Below, piece after piece: positions 35,576 through 46,739 of a stretch of 64,000 nt of DNA. Within the stretch, counting starts at the first letter, position 1; each line of letters opens with the position of its first letter. The stretch is from Cavia porcellus (lineage: Eukaryota; Chordata; Mammalia; Rodentia; Caviidae), in NCBI RefSeq assembly GCF_034190915.1, contig NW_026947499.1, positions 3,161,950 to 3,225,949 on the forward strand, given 5' to 3'. Under the pieces are notes generated by a model. It had not been told where the DNA came from. It ran no database searches and was given only the letters and a program-made list of their open reading frames with translations. The position numbers and the translations under genes are program-made.

Positions 35576-38500
35576 TTTACCTTATTTTCCTGACTGAAAT
35601 TCGTAACTGCTCTTCAACCCTCCTCAATTATCTTGAGGCCCTTAGGGCTGACCCTATGGATATGCTATCAACAAATCTACCTGTTAAGTGGATGCAGACT
35701 GGAGACCACAAGAGGGCATCTTTGGGAACCTGGGGGGAATCAGAGAGAAACTTAGGCACCCACGATGCAGCTCTCTCACAGAGGGGTCACTGGACCCAAA
35801 CCTAGAGCTGTGATGAGCCCGTTCATATCCCTGAGTGTCTGACCCTCCTCCTCAGGCCCTGGGAGTGGAGGGCCCACACCACTGTGGGTCAGAGTAGACA
35901 AGTTTACGTGATCCACAGTTCTGGGTGTTCACTCCATAGATTGCTGGCTTCAAAGTAGAAGCATCACGACAGGGGTCAGGGCAGAGGACAGCTGCTCACC
36001 CCACAGCAACCAAGACAAACAGAGAGAGGGGAGGACTTGGGGACAAGAGTGCCCATTCCAGGTCACACCCCGGGGGCACCTCTCCCAGCCAGGTCCCCTG
36101 CAGACACATGAGATGGGGGAGGTCTTCAGCTAGAAACTGTGGCTTCATCTGTCTTCGGATCACATCAGTCTGCATGTGCCATATGTTCCTGCTAAGCCCC
36201 TTCTCCACATGATTTATGGCTAATTTTCTTGGCCTTTTATCATCCAGCAATTTTTTATTATGTAGACAAAAACTGAGATTTTGAAATGTAGCCAAGATTC
36301 CAGACCTATTGTACCTGTTCCAATTTATAGAAAAGCAATATTGCATCTCCCATGGTTGCATCTCCTGTCCTCATTAAAGGAGTTTCGTAAATCTTAGCTG
36401 AGAACCACAGTGACTCTTGTCTTCCCTCTGAGGTGACTAGGTAGGAGTCCACTGTAAGTGCTTTTATTTCTACACCATCCTAAGGACTACAGCTGCCCTC
36501 CAGTGTGTCTGCACATTGGGCATATAATGAGGGGACACGTGCGACCAAGTATTTTTCAGTGTCCATTGTCAAAATCCACAGTTTACAAGAGGTCATAGCT
36601 GCAGTTGGAAAATGAAAACTTTGTAAGATATTAAGGCATAATTTTCAAGTGATGAAATGCTTTGATCTAAATTACAGAGTCAAAGCTTATTGCCTGCATG
36701 GAACACCGTCCATACACACTAGCCACTGAGAATTTGAGGCTCTTGATATGCCAGGCTCTTTTGAGGTAGCACAAACCATCCTTGAAGACAATGGTTGAAC
36801 CCCAACTCTGTAGCAAGACCTTGCTTTAGGCTGGATTTTAGATTTTCTCTCAGGCCTTTATTTCAGCAGTAGAACCACAGGAGAAGCATCTGCCTGAATG
36901 TCATGAGACCCACTGCAGATTGTCCTTTTTAACATTAGTGAGTTTCGGGCCCTTTTTGGCCCATCTGGCTCGGGTCCAAAGCTCAGTCTTCTTCACATTG
37001 TGAATTAAAGCAGAAGCATGAAGAGAATTCCACCTGTCCCTTCTCACCAGTGAGGTTAAGGAGTTTTCAGTGGGATCGCACAAGTGTGATCAAGGGGGCC
37101 AGGGAGGGGACCTGGGTGGAAGGAAAGGAAGGGAGTGTCGATGCAGCTGCCCTGGCACACATAGAGAGATATGGTAAATTCGAGTGTCCGGCCTAAAAGA
37201 GGTGACCGTCATTGACCGCAGCTTCCTCTGTAGTTCTGGGGGACTAGAGACAAGGAGTTAGAGTGCTTCAAACACAAAGCAACAACAAGGAGAGGGAACA
37301 GCAATTACCTGATGTGATCAGCATGTACTGTATGCACCTACTGAGCACACACTGCATATCCTATAAATATGTACAATTATTATACATTTCTGAAACTGGG
37401 AAAGATGTTAGAGAAGAAGGAAATGTTGAACACTCTGATGTGATCATTGCAAACTGTATTGTATAAAACATAACCACACTGTGCTCCACAATTATTGTAA
37501 CCACTAGTGTCCCGTCCCATGATGGCATAGTTTATGCAAAATTCCACACTGTGATTGTAAGTGCACATGTGTGGACACTCAGGGAGGAAGCTGGACCCAG
37601 CAGCCCAGCAGATGGAAGCTAAACAGGGTCAGCTCCTGTGAGCACAGAGCCAGCATTGTCTTGGTGGATCCTAGTAATTCCTCGGAAATGCTCTTCCTTA
37701 CTAAAACCCCTACAGATGCCTGTTTAGTTCATGGTGGGAACCTGCTCCACAGAGAGGGTGATTCTGTCTTTACTGCTTCTTTATAACCCACAGACCAAGC
37801 TGATGCCTGTGAGGCCCCAGCAGTGCACAGGTGTCACTAACATCAGCAGAGCAAGCTCTTCATCTGGTTCTCTGGAAGGGAATCCTCCCCGGGACACACT
37901 GACATGCACAAGTGCTGGTTTCAAGACAATGCATAGTACACTCGTCCTGTCCCAATTATCACCTCGGAGCTGTGAATATGTGTGTGGTGTCCCTGACCCC
38001 AGAGACACACAGACATGCTGCCAAGGATGCAGGGCTCTCCAGGGGGACAAAAAGGGACTCTGTTAATTTACTTTATCACAGTAGCCAGGCATGACACAGG
38101 TGATGGCTTTTAGCCTCCAGCCCTGCCCCTCTTCCTGGGATAAACGGCCTCTCCAGGGCAGCAGGAGCTCCTGATTCTGGTGACCGTGTGTCTGGGGACA
38201 GCTATATGTCCACATAATGGGAGATGCAGGAGAACATCCATGGGGTTTATCGTTCTTGCAGCTCAGTGCATGCTAAGTGAAATTTAAAGGTTTGAGGGAC
38301 TTGAGGCTGAATTACAAAAGTATAAATAAAATAGCCTTTTTCAGGGTGGTTGCAGACCACAGCTCATCCAAAGGAGGGATCAAAGAAATTCCAGTGAAAT
38401 GGCAACTTCCAAGAGGGTTCCCAGGGCAACAGGGATCCAAGACACAGCAGAGCACCAGTGAACCATACAAGTGAATGAAGAGGACTCGAGTGATACCTGA

Positions 38501-40312
38501 AATGTGGACTGAGACTAAAGAGTCACCATCATCTACACAGCTGTGACCTCACCCAAAACAACACATGCAGTGCTGGGCAGGGATGCCACGGAGCAGGCAG
38601 CAGAGTAGACACCCTGCATCCACTCCCCACATCTCTGAACCCCTGAGTGGCCTTCCCATTGCCCAAGGGACTGGCAACCAGAGGGGAAGGGACCTCTCAT
38701 GTGCTGTGATCCAGAGACACCAGGCACAGAGCAGAGTGTATGATTGGTAAAGTCATATGTGGAGGGGCCAATGGAAACATATGCAGGTGAAGCTCACAGG
38801 CCAGTGTCCTTGCTTCTGAATACACGTGCTTTGCCAAGACAGTCTGCAAACTCCTTTTCAGCTGTACTGAACTCTGAAGAAAACCTCCTGAGTTTGTAGC
38901 AGGCATTTAGCTAGAGAGAATGACAGCAAAACCAAGAACGCCAAGAAGCAAGAGGTGCACATGGTCAGCTGAAGGGCATCACCGGATGCCTGTCAGCCTG
39001 GCCTGAGGTCTTTACCAAGTGGGCTATGGAGGCTTGTCCCCAGGCATTTTAAGGGGAAGGAGACTACGGGATCTGATGTCTCTGCACATTTAAAATTCAG
39101 AGGTAGAATAGGGTGTTTCATTCTTTAGATTATTTTGCAGCAAGTAACCTTTTGGAAGGAGGAACATTAACTTCAGGGGTTTAAAGGCAGGCAAACCAGC
39201 CTCCATGCAGAGAATTTAAAAAAGAGAAGCTGTATAAACAAGAAAGAACGTTCCCTCTCTGGTAATGCTCTGGCTGCTATGAGCACCATTCAGGAGAGAG
39301 CCAGGCAGATGCCCTACAGTGAAAGGTCAGCTGCAAGCCAGGGGCTAAAAATCCATAGATTTTCCCACCCAGGTCAAAAAGGAAGGGTTTACACCATGGA
39401 ATACAGTGGCATTTTTCTTATATTGAGGAATTATGCTGTTTAAAAATCTGTATTTAACGAAGAACACCCTAATAAATATCTCTATGAGAACTGAACAGCC
39501 AGTTTTGTTGCTGTTGTTGTAGATACAGTGTATCAAAGACAGGTGAACTCACAAGGAAGTTGTGATGTTCTGGTCCTCAGTGGAATGAAAGTCTCCCAAA
39601 CTCTCAGTTGCTAGAATTCATATGAAGCTGCAGGAGCTCCTGACTCCATCCTGTTTAGAAGGGGCAGGATCCTTACTGATAGTTTGCTGGCCTCTGTTTT
39701 GTGCAGCCCAATGCAGGGTGCAAAAGGAGAAGACTGCACAAATAGCAGAACCCTGAGGCCACCGAGCTCATCCAGGACCATGAGTCAGGGAAGGACAAAA
39801 GAATGGGGACCACTGCAGGCTGCGTGGAGGAAGTGAGTGCGGGGCTCAGTGAGGACCTCAGGGCTCAGGTAGAAACCCCCCTCCTGCATTCGGTCTGCCT
39901 TTCCAGCCTCCCTGGGGGAATTTCAAAAGACTCCGCCCCAAGGAGCAGGGCTGGGTTTCTTGTAGTATGTTCTCCTTCTTTAAGAGGTCCTGCTGACTGG
40001 ACCAGTCACTGTCCTCCCAGGTTCTCACACTGGAAACCTGGGGTCATTTTATTTCCTCCCTCCTGTCTCACACTGAGAGGTTCATTAAAACCTGCTACCT
40101 CGGCTTCCAATTTGCCATCTAAGTGTCCCCTCCTCATGAGAGGACCGTGACCCTCTGTCCAAGAAGATGGGACTCTCTGGATGACCAGCTGCTCCTCCTC
40201 ACCACAGCTTCTCCCCCAGGCTTTGTTTTTCTTTTTTCCTCTCTCTTTCTTTCCCTTCCTTTCCTTATTTTTCTTTCTCTCTTTCTGTCTTTTCTCACTT
40301 TCTTTCTTTACC
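35576..40312. other. Unique noncoding sequence
   Basis: 4.7 kb without a supported gene. ORFs reach 121 codons (35996-36361) but show no family motif, and most have counterparts on the opposite strand. A degraded SINE may lie at about 36765-36870. The pyrimidine-rich tract at 40230-40315 ('ctttctttcccttcc...') is the antisense tail of the following B1. Confidence 0.4.
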
Positions 40313-40395
40313 TTTGAAACAGAGACTGTTAAATCACTAAATTGTCCATGCTGACCTCCATTTTGTGATCCTCCTGCCTCAGCCTCATGGCGGCT
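40313..40395 (-). mobile_element. B1/7SL-like SINE, antisense
   Basis: 'gaaacagagactgttaaatcac' through 'tgatcctcctgcctcagcctc' is the antisense of a B1-like element. The T-rich (TTTC)n tract to its left would be its A-rich tail. Confidence 0.65.
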
Positions 40396-40414
40396 ATTGC
40401 CTACTCAAATGTAT

Positions 40415-40600
40415 GAATGTTTTTTATTTAGAGAATAAAAGCAAAACAAAAGTAGTAGAAATAATATGGGATTTCAAAAAAAAAACAATAAGAAATCATT
40501 ATTTGATAAATTACATATGCTTGTTTTAGAAGTAGTGGTTCAAATTACAAAATCAGAGCATAAAAAGTGGAGATCCCTCAAGAGTATGGATGCTGAGCTT
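40415..40600 (-). mobile_element. L1 3' UTR end, antisense
   Basis: 'ttttttatttagagaataaaag', 'gggatttcaaaaaaaaaacaataagaaatc' and 'ttgataaattacatatg' match the modules at 9060-9260 and 12640-12790. No ORF2 sequence follows. Confidence 0.65.
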
Positions 40601-40727
40601 ATAGCTAGTAGATTTCACACGTAAGGCAGCTGTCCACATCCATTGGAAGTCTTCATACAGAGAAGGTTTTGCTGTGGCAGGGTGTTAGGAGCACAGTTTC
40701 TCTGTTGTGTTCACTTTCTTCTTTCAG

Positions 40728-40890
40728 ATCTGAAGACTAAACCCAGGACCTTTGCACTGATCTGCATCTCCAGCCATTTAAAAAAAAATTAAGTTTTAAG
40801 ACAAGGGCTTTCTCTGTATGTCACTGAAGTTCCTCAGGGTGGGTTCAAACTTGTGATCCTCCTGCCTCAGCCTTCCAGGGCTTTCAGATA
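40728..40890 (-). mobile_element. B1-tRNA dimeric SINE, antisense
   Basis: 'gaagactaaacccaggacctttgcactgatctgcatctccagcc' (antisense tRNA-type part) is followed by 'acaagggctttctctgtatgtcac' and 'cttgtgatcctcctgcctcagcc' (antisense B1 part). Confidence 0.75.
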
Positions 40891-40904
40891 AGGTTTGGAC
40901 CAGA

Positions 40905-41175
40905 GCTGATCATGGGGATGATAGAGCTGACCAGGAGGGTGACAGGTGACAGAGCTGACAGGTTGTTAGGAGGAGGGACCTGGCCCTGTTGGAATACGTG
41001 GGTCTGGGAGTGGGATCTGGAATCTCATCTCTCTCCTCTATCCCTCCCGTCCCTCTCTGCCTTCTGGCCTCCATGATGTGAGGAGCTCTCTTTCCGCCAG
41101 GCCCTCTGCCATGCCACTTCTGTGCTTCAGCCTCCTGACCATGAACTGAAACTTCTGCACTGTGAGCCAAGATTT
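40905..41175 (+). mobile_element. MaLR-like LTR, rodent type, sense
   Basis: 'gtgggatctggaatctcatc', 'ccctctctgccttctggcctcc', 'atgccacttctgtgcttcagcc' and 'cctgaccatgaactgaaacttctgcactgtgagcc' fit the sense 3' half of the family seen antisense at 8.1, 26.8 and 63.2 kb. A sister fragment is at 52590-52800. Confidence 0.6.
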
Positions 41176-41309
41176 GATTTGGGGGTTTTGGGTTCTGTGT
41201 CTCAGAGGAAGGGAAGCGGGTAGGGCAGGCGGCTCTGTTTTCTCAGGCCTCACTAATGTCTGCGGTTGGCTCTCTTACTCCTGGGACCCATTTAACAAAT
41301 CTGAGATTG

Positions 41310-41600
41310 TATCTTCCAGTTTTATTTGCATTTCCTTCAGGACTAATGACGTTGATTGGTTCTGTGGACTTTTTAGATTCAAATAACGTATTTGCGGACC
41401 TTTCGGCTGTATTTTTGTGGCCTTACTGTAGAGGTATGAGGTGTTTTAATGAGGTATAAGTACCTCGCAGGATACATATTGGCAAATATTTTCTCTCAGT
41501 ATGTTGCTGGTTTTTGTCAGTTGATTTACTTTTAAAGCGTACAAAACTCATGAATTTAGGGTGCGTGTTTTCCCTCTTTGACTGTTTTGCGCACCCCAAA
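41310..41600 (-). mobile_element. Ancient L1 ORF2-region fragment, antisense
   Basis: 'ttttatttgcatttccttcaggactaatgacgttga', then 'ggcaaatattttctctcagtatgttgctgg' and 'cttttaaagcgtacaaaactcatgaattta' follow the antisense order of old L1 ORF2. Several CpGs are retained. Confidence 0.6.
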
Positions 41601-42679
41601 CCCACAGGCGGCCCCTTAGAGCAGGGTGCTGATGCGGTGACCCTGGTTATTTTACACACACATCCCGGTACAGGGCTCTCTTGTGGCAGAGCTTCCAGTC
41701 AGTCATTCACAGTGTCAGGCTCTTGGGGCTTCCCGGGGCAGCAGCAGGTCAAACAGTGACACAGCTCTAGGGTGGAGCTTTGGGAGGAGCTGGGCCCAAA
41801 GTCAAAATGCCACAAACCTTTCTGTTTCATTTCTTTAAGGTCCAGAAATGCTGTCTTGGATAAGCCACTCCAGATGGCAGGAAACCTTTAACTCATTTCC
41901 AGGGTCGCTGAAATGGTAGATTTTGACATCTTTATTAGAATCGCTCACACTTTTATGGAAGAGCAGGTTTGTGGAGTTCATCCGTCTTCACATGCCACTT
42001 TAATTTCTAAAACTGATGCAGGGTTTACCCCACCCACGTACCTCCTCAAAGGCTGGGGCATCTCTATCTCAGGGAGGTTCTCAGAGTGGGCTGATGCCCA
42101 CCACCTGGACCGCTGCAGTTCCCGCGGATACCGGGGAAGAGTTTCATGCCTGCTATGATTTGCATCCACGAATCATTTCTCTGCAAAGCTGCGGACATTT
42201 CCGTCACGCGGTCAGGACACTGGGGTGGCATGTTCCCTCTCATGAGGATTTGTGGTTGCCTTTGTTTGTCTGCCTGTTTGTTTGCTTTTTGAGTCGCCTG
42301 CTATGAACAATTTGACACAGGTAATTACCCTAGAATTTCAGGCAGCAGGAGCAGTTTAGCAGGGGCTGCTCTTGGCTATTATTTCGAGAGACCACAGCTA
42401 TTCTTCAGCTGTTCTGAAAGGTATTTTCAATGGCTGTAAACTTCTGTGTTGATAGTCTACTTGTTCCCCTTGTTCACACATTTTCTCATGACTTGCAGGG
42501 CTCCTGATGAGAACTTTGACTTCCTTCTTTCCCTCCAGAACTTATATTTTTAGGTCCTGATGTTGCCTTCTATATTTTCTCTTTATCTTGTTCTCAGTGA
42601 TTTTAATAGAAGGTGCTGGGCTGGAAACTTGTGGATCATCCTTGAGATTCTCTGAAGTTCCTTCACCTGTGGATTACTG
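41601..42679. other. Unique noncoding sequence, CpG-retaining
   Basis: No supported gene. CpG is denser than elsewhere (about 20 in 41521-42240 by manual count), but this is not a CpG island. Short ORFs at 41913-42306 overlap on both strands. Confidence 0.4.
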
Positions 42680-43020
42680 TCTTTTTTTAATTTCCAGTAA
42701 ATTACCAGCCATCATCTCCAATCATTCCCTCAGCCTGCTCTCTCCTGGTTCCCACCAGAATCTCTGTAACATGCAGTGTGTTTAACACAGTTTGGTGCCA
42801 TCACACAGATTCTCACCTTGTGGTCAGCTTCTTACCTTTATCCTCCATGTATCAGTTTCGTTTCAGACTGTAAAGATGCCATCGCTTACTTCTGCACTGT
42901 GTTATATTTCCGTCCTGCCCTTGGTCCTCTCCTGGGGCTTTCTGCCACCCTCCTCCCATCTGCATTTCTAGCGTTATGAGAGGATCGTAGAGTTTCTCTA
43001 TGCTAAAACTTCCCTCTCTG
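42680..43020 (-). mobile_element. Probable old L1 segment, antisense
   Basis: 'gccatcatctccaatcattccctcagcctgctctctcctggttcccacc' and 'cagtttggtgccatcacacagattctcaccttgtgg' resemble the antisense of a known old L1 region ('ttcttctgg...ccacaggtct'). The match is only by structure. Confidence 0.35.
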
Positions 43021-43129
43021 CTTTGTGACATCCCTGCTCCTCTCTAACTGACTTTTTATTACACAAATCAAATTACTTGACTCCCTGCTTTGAGAAACCT
43101 GTGGCTTTGCTGACTGTATCATCTCTTTT

Positions 43130-43670
43130 AAAAACACAATTCTGCTGAGATATCACTGATCATAAAGCATGTAACATGCTACACACCATGTACACGTATG
43201 CACATGGATATGGTGCACAATCTCATGAACTGGAGAATATGCACAGTGTGAAATGTCACAATACACCAGCTGAGACATCACCTCACAGAGTCAGCACTAG
43301 TGAGCATGTGGGTGTGTGAGACAATTACATTTAACATCTGTCTGCTTAGCAAATTTAAAATATGTGGAGCTCTGCGGCACTTCTGCCTGGTCACACTGCC
43401 ATCAGCTTCCTCTCCAGAGAGTGCTCATCTCCCAGAACTGAATCCTCAATCCCTGCATCCTCTCTCTATCCCCAACCCTATCCACCCACCACCTGCTCTC
43501 TGCTTCTGCTAATTTGACCATCTTAAGTCCTGCATGTGGATGTGATCATGCAATGATTTCTCCACACGTTGCTTGCTTTGCCCCACATCATGTGGTCTCG
43601 ACTTCCTTGTAATGTTTTATGGATCTCATAAGTTTCGATGAAGTATCAGGCATCTACTATCTAACTAATA
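43130..43670 (-). mobile_element. Ancient L1 (L1M-type) 3' UTR, antisense
   Basis: 'tgctgagatatcactgatcataaag', a 'gtacacgtatgcac' block, 'tctctatccccaaccctatcc', 'ctgctaatttgaccatcttaag' and 'gtgatcatgcaatgatttctcc' reproduce the order of old L1M 3' regions in antisense. Confidence 0.6.
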
Positions 43671-44536
43671 GTAGGAAACAAGACCGAGGATGTTCAGGCC
43701 TGTGAAATGGGTGTCCTCTTTATCACACAGTCTTCAGTGCCTGGGCCCAGTGGCTCCAGGCGGGGAGTTGTGCTGGGTACCCCTGTTAGCCATGACCTGC
43801 CACACACCCTGGTTCCACACCCATGCAGCCATGGTGGGGGCCACCTCCTACTGAGGGAGGACCTGCAGGAACAGGTTCCCTGCCAAGCCCTCCCGCGGGT
43901 GTCAGCAACCTCCCGCTCTGTGTTGAGGGGGGTCTCTGCACACACCAACCCCTTCTCCTGTGTTAGATGCCGAGCTTCTTGTGTGGAGTGAATGTGTCGT
44001 GTTGATGGAGGAAGCTCACGTCCTGCTGCCCAGGTCTCTGTGCAAGCAGCTCTCACACACTTGAGTCCAGGCAGGAATCAATTAGTATTGCTGGGCCCTG
44101 CTAACCGGTGACTCATAAAAAACTTTTCCCTGTTCATGAAAGCAAAGAAGATTTCTGCTCCACCCAGGAACAGCACTCTCCTCTATTCAGTGCAGAGCAC
44201 TGACCTGGATAGGAGGTGAATTGTATCTGCTGTCCACACAGGACACAGGGATGGTTTTAAAACTCAGTTCCCCAGTTGCTGCCCACCATTGTTTTCCAAG
44301 GAGAGAACCTAGAACATGATGCGCTCACTCCCTGACACTTATGTTTTCATTGAAGGGATGACATCGGGTCACTTCCTGCGATCCTGTCTCTGAGTGTACA
44401 TGGTCTCATACTGGGGGTCTCGTGAGCACCTGTGGTTCACTCCAGGGAGGAGCTGGTGGTAGGTGCCTTGCATGCTTGTTTGGAGCCCTTTGAGGTGTTC
44501 TAAGTTGTCATGATGCCTCAATTTTATCTTTGGCAT
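43671..44536. other. Unique noncoding sequence
   Basis: No supported gene. 43694-44056 is open on both strands at once (120 and 94 codons), which reflects base composition rather than coding. Confidence 0.4.
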
Positions 44537-44623
44537 TTTTTATTTTGTTGGTACCGGGGATCAAACTCATGACCTTGCACTTGCCAGTCTGGCACTTATG
44601 CTGCTGAGATAAATCCCCAGGCC
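44537..44623 (-). mobile_element. tRNA-derived SINE, antisense
   Basis: 'ttggtaccggggatcaaactcatgaccttgcacttgcc' then 'cttatgctgctgagataaatccccaggccc'. Of the copies here it has the best-preserved B-box and head. Confidence 0.85.
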
Positions 44624-45499
44624 CAGGTGTGTTAAAATATCTCTTAAGGATCACTTAAATTTCTTTTCTTGTTTGATGTACTGCACATCTCTTTCAAATG
44701 CTGCGCTCCTCCAAAGGCTGTGTCTCCCTTCTGCTAAATGAATTGCATCCTGGACATTCAGTTCATGGATTCCCGCTGCCATCTTAGCTTGCAGAAACGC
44801 TGCGGTCATGTTGATGAACCAGTTTCTTTTTTTTACTGCTGATGTGAGAGCAATATTCTCGCACAGGCTTTGTCTTCATAGGGGGAAGCAGACTTCCTGA
44901 TTTCTTGAAAGGAATTAATAGAAGATGATCAATCCTGCCTGTGCCCACAGCACCATGATAAACAACAAATGTTTCTTGCTGTGATTAAGCTAGAATAATA
45001 GCAGTAAAGGAAATGCCCATTCATTAGCACTGCCAAGGACACTGGCAGGACAGCTTCTTCCACAGAACCCCCATCTACGGGGGCTGGGATACGGGTGCCT
45101 AGGAGAAGCCGTCAGGGTGTCCTCTGTCCTCATGCTTTCTGCTCACTACGGAAGAGTCCATGCACCTGTGCTGTCCAGTCTTGCCTGTACTGGGCAGACT
45201 GTGGATGCTGGACCATGCAGGACCCAGGATACCTGCCCAATGAAGCAATGAGCCCCCAGAAAGCCCTGTTTTCCTGAAAAATTCCCTCCTTCTGGGAATT
45301 CCGAGGCCCAGCCTGAATGACACAGAGAAAGATGAGTCCGTTTTCACAAATTACACCAATCAGGTTGGCCTGAACCACCTGCTGCCTATTGTTTATTGAA
45401 CCAGGATGAATTCTGGGGCAGGTGAAAGGTCCAGAATCCTAGTATGTACCTGCTGTGACCTGCAATTAACATAATTATTTTCCCTGATTTTCCTATACT
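44624..45499. other. Unique noncoding sequence
   Basis: Nothing recognised; overlapping ORFs at 45095-45378 are on both strands. Confidence 0.4.
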
Positions 45500-45556
45500 A
45501 GGGAGAGAGAGAGACAGAGAGAGACAGAGAGAGAGAGAGACAGAGAGAGAGACAAA
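45500..45556. repeat. (GAGA/GACA)n tract
   Basis: Mixed GAGA and GACA units. Confidence 0.9.
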
Positions 45557-45577
45557 GATCCATCTGAAAAGCATTTT

Positions 45578-45682
45578 TTAAATGGGAATATAGCTCAGCA
45601 GCACAACAGCTGCCCAGCAAGCTCAAGGTCATGAGTTTGATTTCCACCATGTAGAAAAATAAATAAATAAATAAATAAAAAG
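45578..45682 (+). mobile_element. tRNA-derived SINE with (AAAT)n tail
   Basis: 'gggaatatagctcagcagcac', 'ctgcccagcaagctcaaggtcatgagtttgatttccaccatg', then (AAAT)n at 45656-45679. It is a full-length copy of the same family as at 44.5 kb, in the other orientation. Confidence 0.85.
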
Positions 45683-45837
45683 CATTTATATGAAAGGTGA
45701 CATAGCTTTGGCATAAAATCCAGAATCAAGAGCCTCCTCTCACCTCCTGGTGACCTATTATGAGTTGGCACCTCTCCTTTGAGATCTGGGGGCTCAATCG
45801 GCCCCCTCAGGGCTTTCCTGGGGCTGTACTAGGAGCA

Positions 45838-46034
45838 GCAGGGGCATAAGGACCTTCAGCAAGTGCCTATTAACCAGCACTCTGCGAGGCTGAGGCTGGA
45901 GGATCACAAGTTGGGGCCTACCTGGGGCACTTTAGCGATTGTCTCAAAATAAAGCAGCTTAGGGATGGAGTTCAGTGTCAAGGACTTTGGTTCATCCCAG
46001 TACCAACCAGTCAACCAACAACAAAACAGAGACA
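45838..46034 (+). mobile_element. B1-tRNA dimeric SINE
   Basis: 'ccagcactctgcgaggctgaggctggaggatcacaagttgg' (B1 part) is followed by 'cagcttagggatggagttcag' and 'tcatcccagtacc' (tRNA-type part) and a CAA-rich tail. Confidence 0.75.
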
Positions 46035-46309
46035 CCCAACTGGACATCGCGTCCCCCCACCTCGGGGAAGTTCTCTTCTCAGGTCACTGAGCTATCTCTC
46101 AGTGCACAGGGCTGCTGATCAGTTCTCTGCAGCTTTGGTCCTGATGGGAGAGAAGATGGCTGTGACAAGACAGACACGTCCTGTTCCCAGTATCACCCGT
46201 GTCCCTTCCCCTTTTCTTAAGTTCCCAGCCTCACAGAATCTGGCTGATGGGTCCAGGCACCCTGAGGTCTTTGCCCTCCTGTTCTGTGGCCTGCATTCTC
46301 CTTAAGGGA
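46035..46309. other. Unique noncoding sequence
   Basis: Nothing recognised. Confidence 0.4.
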
Positions 46310-46739
46310 CAAGCACCAAATTTAGTTTAGAAAAGAGGACACAGAAAGAAAAACAAATAGTGAAAGGATAAACAAAGCAACAACAACAAACCCTAATGAA
46401 TGACAATGTAGGCTTTCAAAACAAGATGACAGGAAAACAATGGCTGTTACATTGCATATTGTTGTCTTCAAATGGTCGCCTAGGTTACCAGGTACAGACA
46501 TGCAAACTGACCTAGTCTATGAGTATTAACTGTTTTTTTTTTTTTTTTCCAAGAGCTAATAGAATCAGCAGTATAGTCCTCTTAGCTATCTAATACATAT
46601 ATGCAAAGTTACGTCTTTTCCTTTCCCTTCCTTCCTTCCTCCTCTCCCCATCCCCTTTACTTTTCCCCTTTGAGCAGTTTCTTACTCTCAAAAAATATTT
46701 ATCATGGATTTTGGATCTTATTTGCTCTTTCAGTTTCTT
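46310..46739 (-). mobile_element. L1 3' UTR (left part of interrupted L1), antisense
   Basis: The A-rich 3' UTR ('gcttttcaaaacaagatgac', 'gcatattgttgtcttcaaatgg') is followed by 'gagcagtttcttactctc' and 'ttatttgctctttcagtttctt'. These match 20190-20430 of the other L1. The element resumes at 47980 after an insertion. Confidence 0.8.

Noticed and set aside
35344..35805. 153-codon plus-strand ORF
   Set aside because: It crosses an antisense B1 SINE and has no recognisable domain.
43694..44056. 120-codon minus ORF with a 94-codon plus ORF opposite
   Set aside because: Simultaneous opening on both strands is explained by base composition. No motif is present.
44537..45682. tRNA genes
   Set aside because: The A- and B-box-like sequences belong to SINEs with A-rich tails and no intact cloverleaf.
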